A DNA stretch of 5,796 bases from Bacteroidia bacterium (GTDB taxonomy: Bacteria > Bacteroidota > Bacteroidia > Flavobacteriales > NORP286), in NCBI GenBank assembly GCA_016763665.1, contig JAESTI010000412.1:1-5796 (forward strand), read 5' to 3'. Positions 1 through 5,796 of this stretch are shown in pieces; positions within the stretch are counted from its first letter, which is position 1; every line of letters begins with the position of its first letter. The notes under the pieces are model-generated. The model was given only the letters and a program-made list of their open reading frames with translations, was not told where the DNA came from and did no database searches. The translations under genes were made by a program, and so were the position numbers.

Positions 1-2
1 CA

Positions 3-788
3 TTAAAATCAGTAGAAGAATCATTAAAAGAACCCATTCTATATTGTAACAATAACCTTGGTTCTTTAATTAATTTAGCTGATAACGCCATTAAAAATCA
101 GATTACCAATTTTGTATTTTCATCCTCATGTACAGTTTACGGGCAACCTGATAATATACCTGTTAATGAATCTACTCCATTCAAACCATCGGAATCGGTT
201 TACGGTGAAACCAAACAAATCTCAGAAGGAATTCTGGAAAGATTAAGCAATAATTCTGATATGAGTGTGATAAGTCTTCGGTATTTTAATCCGATCGGAG
301 CACATGAATCGGCATTAATTGGTGAATTAGCGACAAGTACAGCAACTAATTTAGTACCTCTTGTAACTGAAACAGCAATTAAAAAAAGAGAAAAACTATT
401 TGTATTTGGAAATGACTATAACACCAAAGATGGTACTTGTGTAAGAGATTATATTCATGTAGTAGATATTGCTAAAGCTCACGTTGCCGCTCTGCAAAGG
501 CTCTTTCAGGGTAATAAAACAAATTATAAAGTTTTTAATTTGGGTACTGGCTCTGGAACAACTGTACTTGAAATAATACATACGTTTGAACAAGTAAGTG
601 GTATTAAATTAAATTATGAAATTACAGATAGAAGGTCAGGAGATGTAGAACAAATTTATTCCAATTCAAAACTGGCAAACGAAGTTTTAGGATGGAAAGC
701 CGAAAAAAGCTTAGAAGAGATGTTATCCTCTGCCTGGAATTGGGAACAGCAATTAACTGAACAAAATTCAATTGTTGAGCAAGAATAA
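3..788 (+). CDS. galE: UDP-glucose 4-epimerase GalE, 5'-truncated by window edge
   Basis: Cytoplasmic NAD-dependent extended SDR that interconverts UDP-glucose and UDP-galactose, supplying galactose for polysaccharide. The frame is open from base 3 to the TAA at 786-788, giving 261 codons; the first internal ATG (261) is not the start, because clear GalE sequence continues upstream of it. Aligned by eye, fragment residue 2 matches E. coli Lys84, so about 82 N-terminal residues, including the NAD-binding glycine motif, lie off the left edge. Visible motifs are SSSCTVYG (fragment residues 40-47, catalytic Ser42), YGETK (Tyr67 and Lys71, matching E. coli Ser124/Tyr149/Lys153 with the same spacing), LRYFNP, FGNDYNTKDGT and RDYIHVVD. 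The RRSGDVEQIYSNS stretch places Ile218 at the gate position (Tyr299 in E. coli), so activity on N-acetylated sugars cannot be excluded. Its stop codon directly abuts the ATG of rmlB. The family call is secure; the exact substrate range is inferred. Confidence 0.95.
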   Translation, partial: LKSVEESLKEPILYCNNNLGSLINLADNAIKNQITNFVFSSSCTVYGQPDNIPVNESTPFKPSESVYGETKQISEGILERLSNNSDMSVISLRYFNPIGAHESALIGELATSTATNLVPLVTETAIKKREKLFVFGNDYNTKDGTCVRDYIHVVDIAKAHVAALQRLFQGNKTNYKVFNLGTGSGTTVLEIIHTFEQVSGIKLNYEITDRRSGDVEQIYSNSKLANEVLGWKAEKSLEEMLSSAWNWEQQLTEQNSIVEQE

Positions 789-1844
789 ATGGAATCGAAG
801 AAAAAAATATTAATAACCGGAGGTGCCGGATTTATAGGATCTCATGTAGTGAGATTATTTGTTTCCAAGTATCCAGATTATTCTATTTATAACCTTGATA
901 ATTTAACCTATGCAGGGAATTTAAATAACCTAACGGATATTGAAGATAGCGAAAACTATGCCTTCATAAAGGCTGACATTGCTGACACATCTGCTATTAA
1001 TGAACTGTTTAATGACATCCCATTTGATTCAGTTATTAACCTTGCTGCCGAATCACATGTAGATAGATCCATTGTAAATCCTTTAGAGTTTCTTCAATCG
1101 AATATCCTTGGGACTGTTAACCTACTTAACGCAGCTAAATCTATTTGGAAGGATAATTTTGAAGGTAAACTCTTTTATCAAGTTTCTACTGATGAAGTTT
1201 ATGGTTCATTAGGTACTGATGGATACTTTTTAGAAACAACTCCTTATGATCCTCAAAGCCCTTACTCAGCTTCAAAGGCTAGTGCAGATCATTTTATTAG
1301 GGCGTATAACAACACATTTAATATGCCTATAGTTATTTCTAATTGTTCAAACAACTACGGCCCTAATCAATTCCCTGAGAAATTAATCCCTCTAGTTATT
1401 AATAATGTTCAGAATAATAAGTCTATACCTGTTTATGGAAAAGGTGAAAATATTAGAGATTGGCTTTACGTTAAAGATCATGCTGCAGCAATTGACGTAA
1501 TATTTCATAACGGGGAAATCGGATCAACATATAATATTGGTGGATTTAACGAGGAAAAGAATATTGATATAATAAAAGTTATCTGCGATATCTTGGATAA
1601 GAAATTAGAAAGAAAAGAATGTTCCTTCGATCAATTAGTTACATTTGTTAAAGATCGACCCGGTCACGATCAACGTTATGCTATAGATGCATCCAAACTA
1701 AAAAATGAATTAGGCTGGGAGCCTTCATTAAATTTTGATCAAGGAATAGAGGAAACTATTGATTGGTATCTAAACAATGATGGATGGTTAAAAGAAGTTA
1801 CATCAGGTGATTATCAAAAATATTACGAGAAACAATACAGTTAA
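789..1844 (+). CDS. rfbB: dTDP-glucose 4,6-dehydratase RmlB/RfbB
   Basis: Converts dTDP-glucose to dTDP-4-keto-6-deoxyglucose with bound NAD+, the branch point to dTDP-L-rhamnose and to amino or keto 6-deoxysugars. The 351-residue protein is full family length. Motifs in order: TGGAGFIGS (10-18, NAD binding), NLDNLTYAGN (35-44, typical of RmlB), NLAAESHVDRS (84-94), STDEVYGS (133-140, with the catalytic Thr134-Asp135-Glu136 that separates dehydratases from epimerases), YSASK (159-163, catalytic Tyr159 and Lys163), NNYGPNQFPEKLIP (188-201), IRDWLYV (222-228) and DRPGHDQRYAID (289-300). The ATG at 789 follows the galE stop with no gap and puts the glycine motif at the usual distance from the N-terminus. 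No Shine-Dalgarno is evident, as is usual in Bacteroidota, so coupling to galE is likely. RmlA, RmlC and RmlD are not in the window, so the final sugar (rhamnose or another 6-deoxyhexose) cannot be decided here. Confidence 0.97.
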   Translation: MESKKKILITGGAGFIGSHVVRLFVSKYPDYSIYNLDNLTYAGNLNNLTDIEDSENYAFIKADIADTSAINELFNDIPFDSVINLAAESHVDRSIVNPLEFLQSNILGTVNLLNAAKSIWKDNFEGKLFYQVSTDEVYGSLGTDGYFLETTPYDPQSPYSASKASADHFIRAYNNTFNMPIVISNCSNNYGPNQFPEKLIPLVINNVQNNKSIPVYGKGENIRDWLYVKDHAAAIDVIFHNGEIGSTYNIGGFNEEKNIDIIKVICDILDKKLERKECSFDQLVTFVKDRPGHDQRYAIDASKLKNELGWEPSLNFDQGIEETIDWYLNNDGWLKEVTSGDYQKYYEKQYS

Positions 1845-1848
1845 TTTG
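1807..1848 (+). promoter_or_regulatory. Alternative non-ATG start region of the WbpP-like gene
   Basis: The reading frame opens after an in-frame TAA at 1789-1791, and no ATG occurs before the NAD-binding motif. GTG 1807 would add 13 residues encoded over the end of rmlB. TTG 1846 begins one base after the rmlB TAA (1842-1844), a termination-reinitiation geometry like the other tight junctions in this cluster. TTG has A at -3, favoured in Bacteroidota leaders, whereas GTG has C. A further TTG at 1894 would remove the residues leading into the first beta strand and is unlikely. The gene start rests on this site; the choice is inferred. Confidence 0.5.
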
Positions 1849-2847
1849 GAAAATTCCTTTTATCATACAGATGATCTAAGCAACCATTCCTTTTTGGTGA
1901 CAGGAGGAGCAGGTTTTATTGGCTCGAACTTAACCGAATATCTGTTAAAGAATGGAGCAGGTAAAGTCCGTGTACTCGATAATTTTTTAACCGGTACTAA
2001 ACATAATATCAAAGACTTTTTTGATTACACTTCTTTTGAACTTATAGAAGGAGATATCAGAGATCTGGATACTTGTAAAAAAGCTTGTACTGATATTGAA
2101 TATGTTATGCATCAAGCCGCTTTGGGCTCAGTTCCCAGATCAATTAAAGATCCAATTAACACAAATAGTATAAATATCAATGGGTTTTTAAATGTTATAA
2201 CCGCTTGTAAGGAATCCAGGATCAAGCGATTCATATATGCAGCTTCATCTTCTACATATGGTGATAGTACAGCGTTGCCTAAAACTGAAGATACAATTGG
2301 AAAGCCTTTATCTCCCTATGCCGTTTCGAAATATGTTAATGAATTATATGCAAATGTTTTTGCAAATCTATATGGCTTAGACGTTATAGGGCTGAGGTAT
2401 TTTAATGTTTATGGACCAAATCAAAGTCCTGAAGGAGCGTATGCAGCAGTAATTCCATTATTCATTGACGCCGTAATGAACGACATACAACCTGTTATTT
2501 ATGGGGATGGTTCGCAAACCAGAGATTTTACATTTGTTCAGGATGCTATCCAAGCAAACATTAAAGCTGCATTTGTGCAAAATTCGGAAGCGATTAATAG
2601 TATCTATAATATAGCAGCTGGTGAACAAACATCTGTTAACCAATTGTTTCAAATTATTAAGGATAAATCAGGCTCCGTCCTTGAACCTACTCATAAGGAC
2701 CAAAGAATAGGTGACATTCATGATTCCTTAGCAAGTATTGATAAGGCAAAAAGATTGTTGAATTTTTCTCCTAATTATGATATAAATAATGGTATTGAAA
2801 AAACTTATGATTGGTTTTTAGAAAATTCAAAAGTACCATCCAATTAG
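1846..2847 (+). CDS. wbpP: UDP-N-acetylglucosamine 4-epimerase-like SDR (WbpP/TviC family)
   Basis: NAD-dependent extended SDR predicted to interconvert UDP-GlcNAc and UDP-GalNAc, or the corresponding uronic acids as in the TviC branch. From the TTG at 1846 the protein has 333 residues. Motifs: TGGAGFIGSNL (19-29), LDNFLTG (44-50), GDIRDL (69-74), HQAALGSVPRSI (89-100) which is a hallmark of WbpP/TviC enzymes, AASSSTYGD (132-140, catalytic Ser136), YAVSK (158-162, catalytic Tyr158 and Lys162), LRYFNVYG, GAYAAVIP (197-204) and TRDFTFV. Ser294 in HDSLAS aligns with Ser306 of P. aeruginosa WbpP, a small residue at the gate that lets N-acetylated substrates fit; this alignment is from memory. There is no ATG in frame before the glycine motif: possible starts are GTG 1807 (346 residues, overlapping rmlB by 38 bases) and TTG 1846, one base after the rmlB stop. 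I prefer TTG for its spacing and the A at -3. The family is secure; GlcNAc versus uronate substrate is open. Confidence 0.93.
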   Translation: MENSFYHTDDLSNHSFLVTGGAGFIGSNLTEYLLKNGAGKVRVLDNFLTGTKHNIKDFFDYTSFELIEGDIRDLDTCKKACTDIEYVMHQAALGSVPRSIKDPINTNSININGFLNVITACKESRIKRFIYAASSSTYGDSTALPKTEDTIGKPLSPYAVSKYVNELYANVFANLYGLDVIGLRYFNVYGPNQSPEGAYAAVIPLFIDAVMNDIQPVIYGDGSQTRDFTFVQDAIQANIKAAFVQNSEAINSIYNIAAGEQTSVNQLFQIIKDKSGSVLEPTHKDQRIGDIHDSLASIDKAKRLLNFSPNYDINNGIEKTYDWFLENSKVPSN

Positions 2848-2868
2848 ATTCTATTATAACGTTATTTG

Positions 2869-3627
2869 ATGTTTAAGAATCTCCTCAAAAAGTTCAGTAA
2901 GAAAGACGAAGCACCTTCTTTTCCTATTCAAGATTTTTCCATAATCGGAACAGATATGCACTCACATCTTATTCCGGGTATAGATGATGGCGCAGAAGAC
3001 ATGGAAATGGCAATACAAATGGTCATTCAGCTAAAGTCTTTAGGATTTAATAAACTAATTACTACACCGCATGTGATGTGTGACTACTATAAAAACTCTT
3101 CTGAAACTATCATAAATGGGCTTTCTAATCTTAAAAATGAATTGGCGAGGCGAAACATTGAGATTACAATTGAGGCCGCTGCCGAATATTATTTAGATGA
3201 AGAATTCTCAGGGAAAATCGACAATGAAAAATTACTTACTTTTGGAGATAATTATGTTCTATTTGAAACATCTTATATTAATAAACCTGAGAATCTAAAG
3301 GATGTTATTTTTCAACTTTTTGCTCAAAAATATAAACCTATTTTAGCCCACCCTGAGAGATATAATTTCCTATATGATGATTTCAAAAATTATCAATCTT
3401 TAAAAGAAACAGGAGTGTTTTTCCAATTAAATATCAATTCCATTATTGGTTCATACTCGCCTATAGCAAGAACCATAGCAATAGACTTGATAGATAATAA
3501 TATGATAGATTTTGTAGGTACAGATGCTCATAATTTAAACCATATTTATAACTTGAATGCTTGTTTAAAAGATAAGTATTGTCAAAAAATAATTACTACC
3601 GCTAGCTTATTAAATAATAAACTATGA
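2869..3627 (+). CDS. CpsB/YwqE-type PHP-domain tyrosine-protein phosphatase
   Basis: Metal-dependent protein-tyrosine phosphatase of the PHP family. Relatives dephosphorylate the bacterial tyrosine kinase (Wzc/CpsD type) that controls capsule chain length and export; it should be cytoplasmic. The 252-residue protein shows the full set of PHP metal-binding motifs: HSH (31-33), DDG (39-41), TPH (66-68), AAEYY (104-108, Glu106), AHPERY (160-165) and GTDAH (217-221). The first 27 or so residues before the HSH motif are lysine-rich ([10 protein letters not shown]), an extension I recall in Bacteroidota homologues but not in the short Gram-positive CpsB; it might aid contact with the membrane or kinase. 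ATG 2869 is chosen; a TTG directly before it (2866) would add one residue. The gap from the upstream gene is 21 bases, and the stop overlaps the gmd start. No kinase gene is visible in the window, so the partner is inferred. PHP motifs also occur in histidinol phosphatases, but the DDG and HPER context and the neighbours favour CpsB. Confidence 0.93.
   Translation: MFKNLLKKFSKKDEAPSFPIQDFSIIGTDMHSHLIPGIDDGAEDMEMAIQMVIQLKSLGFNKLITTPHVMCDYYKNSSETIINGLSNLKNELARRNIEITIEAAAEYYLDEEFSGKIDNEKLLTFGDNYVLFETSYINKPENLKDVIFQLFAQKYKPILAHPERYNFLYDDFKNYQSLKETGVFFQLNINSIIGSYSPIARTIAIDLIDNNMIDFVGTDAHNLNHIYNLNACLKDKYCQKIITTASLLNNKL
3624..3627 (+). promoter_or_regulatory. ATGA stop/start overlap coupling phosphatase gene and gmd
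   Basis: The four bases ATGA hold both the gmd start (ATG 3624-3626) and the phosphatase stop (TGA 3625-3627). The sequence just upstream is an A/T-only run with no purine-rich ribosome-binding motif, so termination-reinitiation is the simplest way to translate gmd. The overlap is seen directly; the coupling is inferred. Confidence 0.7.
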
Positions 3628-4775
3628 AGAAAGCATTAATAACTGGAATTACCGGACAAGATGGAGCATACTTAGCAGAATTCCTTTTAGAAAAAGGTTA
3701 TGAAGTTCATGGTATAAAAAGACGATCATCTTTATTTAATACTCAACGTGTTGACCACCTTTATAAGGACCTTCATCAGAAAGAGGTTAATTTTATTTTA
3801 CATTTTGGCGACTTAACTGACTCTACTAACTTAATACGTATAATACAAGAAGTTCAACCAGACGAAATATATAACCTTGCCGCCCAAAGCCATGTTCAAG
3901 TCAGTTTTGATACACCAGAATATACTGCAAATGTTGATGCATTAGGAACACTCAGGTTATTAGAAGCAATTAGAATTCTAAATCTTGATAAAAAAACCAA
4001 ATTTTACCAGGCTTCCACTTCAGAATTATATGGTAAAGTACAGGAAATACCACAAAAAGAAACAACTCCATTTTATCCACGCTCTCCATATGCTGCAGCA
4101 AAGATTTATTCCTATTGGGTAACTGTAAATTATCGAGAGAGTTATGATATATTCGCATCAAATGGTATCCTCTTTAATCACGAGAGCCCTTTAAGAGGTG
4201 AAACTTTTGTGACTCGTAAAATTACAAGAGCAGTTTCTAGGATAGGTTTAGGACTTCAAGAGAAATTTTTTATTGGGAATCTAGATGCCAAAAGAGATTG
4301 GGGACATGCCAAAGATTATGTCGAAGCAATGTGGATGATGTTACAATATCACCAAGCTGATGATTTCGTAATTGCTACAGGCATAGCAACTTCTGTTCGG
4401 GATTTTATCACTCAATCTTTTGAAGAGATTGGTGCTACGATTCGATTTGAAGGTAAAGTCAAGAGCGAGATAGGAATATTAGAACATTTAAACGAAGAAA
4501 AATTTCAATCGGTTGTTGGAGAAATAAGCAATGAAAAATTCAAGAATTCAATTGGCGATACTGTAGTCCAAGTTGATGAAAAATATTTTCGACCCACTGA
4601 AGTAGAGTTATTGCTGGGAGACCCTTCAAAAGCTAAGAAAGAATTAGGATGGGAACCTAAGTATGATCTAAATTCATTAGTACATGAAATGGTAATAGAA
4701 GATTTGAAAGAAATGAAAAAAAATAAGTTTTTAGTCGAAAGCGGATATGAGTTAATTGAAAATGAAGCTGAATAA
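3624..4775 (+). CDS. gmd: GDP-mannose 4,6-dehydratase Gmd
   Basis: Converts GDP-D-mannose to GDP-4-keto-6-deoxy-D-mannose using bound NADP(H), the first step toward GDP-L-fucose and other GDP-6-deoxysugars. The 383-residue protein has [16 protein letters not shown] (7-22), the RRSS loop (33-36) typical of NADP-binding Gmd, GDLTD (62-66), NLAAQSHV (84-91), STSELYG (131-137, catalytic Thr132 and Glu134), YAAAK (156-160, catalytic Tyr156 and Lys160), [16 protein letters not shown] (185-200), [15 protein letters not shown] (223-237) and [11 protein letters not shown] (323-333). Compared by eye with the E. coli enzyme (373 residues), the extra length sits mainly at about residues 284-312, before the RPTEVE motif. 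Its ATG (3624-3626) overlaps the phosphatase TGA (3625-3627) in an ATGA arrangement with no clear Shine-Dalgarno, so translation probably depends on coupling to the upstream gene. Fcl, which uses the product, follows after 10 bases. Confidence 0.98.
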   Translation: MKKALITGITGQDGAYLAEFLLEKGYEVHGIKRRSSLFNTQRVDHLYKDLHQKEVNFILHFGDLTDSTNLIRIIQEVQPDEIYNLAAQSHVQVSFDTPEYTANVDALGTLRLLEAIRILNLDKKTKFYQASTSELYGKVQEIPQKETTPFYPRSPYAAAKIYSYWVTVNYRESYDIFASNGILFNHESPLRGETFVTRKITRAVSRIGLGLQEKFFIGNLDAKRDWGHAKDYVEAMWMMLQYHQADDFVIATGIATSVRDFITQSFEEIGATIRFEGKVKSEIGILEHLNEEKFQSVVGEISNEKFKNSIGDTVVQVDEKYFRPTEVELLLGDPSKAKKELGWEPKYDLNSLVHEMVIEDLKEMKKNKFLVESGYELIENEAE

Positions 4776-4785
4776 AAAGTAACTA

Positions 4786-5751
4786 ATGGATAAGCAATCA
4801 AAGATATATATAGCTGGTCATAATGGAATGGTAGGATCCGCAATACACCGAAAATTAATAGGTGAAGGTTATAATAATATTATTACCAAAAAATCTAATG
4901 AATTAGATTTAAGAGAGCAAAGTATGGTGCGGGATTTTTTCTCTAAAGAGCAACCAGAATATGTTGTCCTTTCTGCGGCTATGGTAGGAGGTATTCAAGC
5001 AAATAATACTTACCGTGGGGATTTTTTGTACAACAACTTAATAATTCAAACTAATATTATTCATGAAAGTTATGTAAACAAAGTTAAAAAACTTGTATTC
5101 ATGGGTTCTGCATGTATCTACCCTAAATTGGCAGAGCAGCCAATGAAAGAAGAATATATGCTGACAGGACTGCTTGAACCAACTAATGAACCTTATGCTA
5201 TAGCAAAAATAGCAGGATTGAAAATGTGTGAGGCGTATAATAATCAATACGGATGTAACTTTATTTCTGTGATGCCAAACAACCTATATGGGCCAAATGA
5301 TAACTACGACTTAAATAATTCACACGTGTTAGCTGCATTGATTAGAAAGTTCCATGATGCAAAAGTAGCATCTAAAGAATATGTAGAATTATGGGGAACA
5401 GGAAGTCCATTACGAGAATTTTTACATGTTGATGATCTTGCAAAAGCATGTTATTTCTTAATGTTAAATTACAATGAAAGTCAGTTCATAAATATTGGTA
5501 CAGGAGAGGAAGTTTCAATTAAAACTTTGGCGAACTTGATAAAAGATGTCACAGAATATAAAGGTGAGCTACGTTGGGATGATTCAAAACCGGATGGAGT
5601 TCCTAGGAAATTACTTGATACTACTAAGTTAAGAAATCTGGGATTCCAGCATTCAATAAAGTTAAAAGATGGACTAACTGCAGTATATACAGATCTAGTA
5701 GAAAATTATGAAAAATACACCAGTAGGGATCAGGAAAAATATCTGAATTAA
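4786..5751 (+). CDS. fcl: GDP-L-fucose synthase Fcl/WcaG
   Basis: Bifunctional NADPH-dependent 3,5-epimerase/4-reductase that turns GDP-4-keto-6-deoxymannose, made by Gmd, into GDP-L-fucose. The 321-residue protein matches the usual length. It has GHNGMVG (11-17, NADP binding), DLREQ (41-45), LSAAMVGGIQANN (62-74), MGSACIYP (106-113, with Ser108 and Cys110), YAIAK (137-141, Tyr137 and Lys141), MPNNLYGPNDNYD (163-175), His180 in NNSHV, and GTGSPLREFLHVDDLA (204-219, Arg210). These match E. coli Ser107, Cys109, Tyr136, Lys140, His179 and Arg209 with a constant shift of one, so both epimerase acid/base residues (Cys and His) and the reductase triad are intact. The ATG at 4786 lies 10 bases after the gmd stop, with an A-rich leader but no clear Shine-Dalgarno. 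This is the last recognisable gene of the run. Colitose or perosamine routes use other enzymes at this step, so L-fucose is the expected product. Confidence 0.97.
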   Translation: MDKQSKIYIAGHNGMVGSAIHRKLIGEGYNNIITKKSNELDLREQSMVRDFFSKEQPEYVVLSAAMVGGIQANNTYRGDFLYNNLIIQTNIIHESYVNKVKKLVFMGSACIYPKLAEQPMKEEYMLTGLLEPTNEPYAIAKIAGLKMCEAYNNQYGCNFISVMPNNLYGPNDNYDLNNSHVLAALIRKFHDAKVASKEYVELWGTGSPLREFLHVDDLAKACYFLMLNYNESQFINIGTGEEVSIKTLANLIKDVTEYKGELRWDDSKPDGVPRKLLDTTKLRNLGFQHSIKLKDGLTAVYTDLVENYEKYTSRDQEKYLN

Positions 5752-5796
5752 TTAAACGCTTTCTGCCTCAACTTCCCTGCTGACTTTTCTTACTAA
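5752..5796 (-). other. Unassigned tail; possible end of a convergent gene
   Basis: After the fcl stop the + strand becomes strongly pyrimidine-rich, about three quarters C or T, while the genes before it are purine-leaning on that strand. Read on the minus strand, one frame is open from the window edge for 14 codons and ends in TAA at 5754-5752, directly next to the fcl stop, giving a C-terminus of VRKVSREVEAESV. This would fit the 3' end of a gene facing the cluster, but so short an open frame is common by chance. I see no hairpin followed by a T-run that would make a terminator. Nothing in the peptide is recognisable. Confidence 0.25.

Noticed and set aside
120..143. Cys in place of Ala in the GalE SSSATVYG motif as a possible active-site change
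   Set aside because: The catalytic Ser is intact and SSSCTVYG is a common variant in Bacteroidota GalE.
396..593. Minus-strand open frame of 65 codons inside galE
   Set aside because: It lies wholly within a well-supported + strand gene, shows no family motif, and has a low-complexity Tyr/Phe/Ile-rich translation typical of antisense frames in AT-rich genes. The same applies to the minus-strand frames at 2458-2652, 3970-4161, 4505-4843 and 5038-5247.
261..788. ATG at 261 as the start of a short 175-residue epimerase-like gene
   Set aside because: The frame is open back to base 3 and encodes the GalE catalytic Ser and YxxxK motifs upstream of 261, so this is an internal Met of a gene cut by the window edge and not a separate or degraded gene.
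2856..2865. Perfect 10-base palindrome ATAACGTTAT just before the phosphatase start, possible operator
   Set aside because: It is short, A/T-rich, not extended by flanking symmetry and not repeated elsewhere in the window as far as I can see; chance is a sufficient explanation.
2861..2868. Possible Bacteroidota -7 promoter box (TAnnTTTG-like) in the 21-base gap before the phosphatase gene
   Set aside because: The first bases do not match the consensus, the match would abut the start codon, and there is no room for a leader; an internal promoter is not supported.

Overview
This AT-rich window reads like a piece of a surface-polysaccharide (capsule, exopolysaccharide or O-antigen) cluster from a member of the Bacteroidota, probably a Flavobacteriia- or Cytophagia-like organism. 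This is inferred from the style of the proteins (for example the GalE and RmlB sequence signatures), the lack of clear Shine-Dalgarno sequences before the starts, and the A/T-rich codon use. No rRNA or other taxonomic marker is present, so the assignment is a judgement. I found no sign of an RNA gene, CRISPR array, insertion sequence or attachment site.

Layout: all six recognisable genes lie on the + strand with almost no space between them. They are the 3' part of galE (from base 3, its start being off the left edge), rmlB/rfbB (789-1844), a WbpP/TviC-type UDP-N-acetylhexosamine 4-epimerase (start near 1846, end 2847), a CpsB/YwqE-type PHP-domain tyrosine phosphatase (2869-3627), gmd (3624-4775) and fcl (4786-5751). 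Junctions range from a 4-base overlap to a 21-base gap, so one transcript with translational coupling is likely. The promoter must be upstream of the window. The last 45 bases hold no confident gene, but their base composition flips to pyrimidine-rich, which may mark the end of a convergent gene or a change of region.

How the genes work together: five of the six encode extended short-chain dehydrogenase/reductase (SDR) enzymes acting on nucleotide sugars. GalE interconverts UDP-Glc and UDP-Gal. RmlB makes dTDP-4-keto-6-deoxyglucose. The WbpP-like enzyme interconverts UDP-GlcNAc and UDP-GalNAc (or the matching uronates). Gmd and Fcl together turn GDP-mannose into GDP-L-fucose, a complete two-step route. 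The predicted polymer could therefore contain galactose, a 6-deoxyhexose derived from dTDP-glucose, an N-acetylgalactosamine-type sugar and L-fucose. The phosphatase is the only regulatory gene and would normally oppose a Wzc-like tyrosine kinase that controls chain export. That kinase, the glycosyltransferases, the flippase and the polymerase are not in the window. RmlA, RmlC, RmlD and the GDP-mannose supply enzymes are also missing and must be elsewhere.

I see no undescribed system here. The points worth a second look are the non-ATG start of the WbpP-like gene, the placement of the phosphatase with its stop codon overlapping the gmd start, the predicted split in specificity between the two C4-epimerases, and the odd tail of the window.
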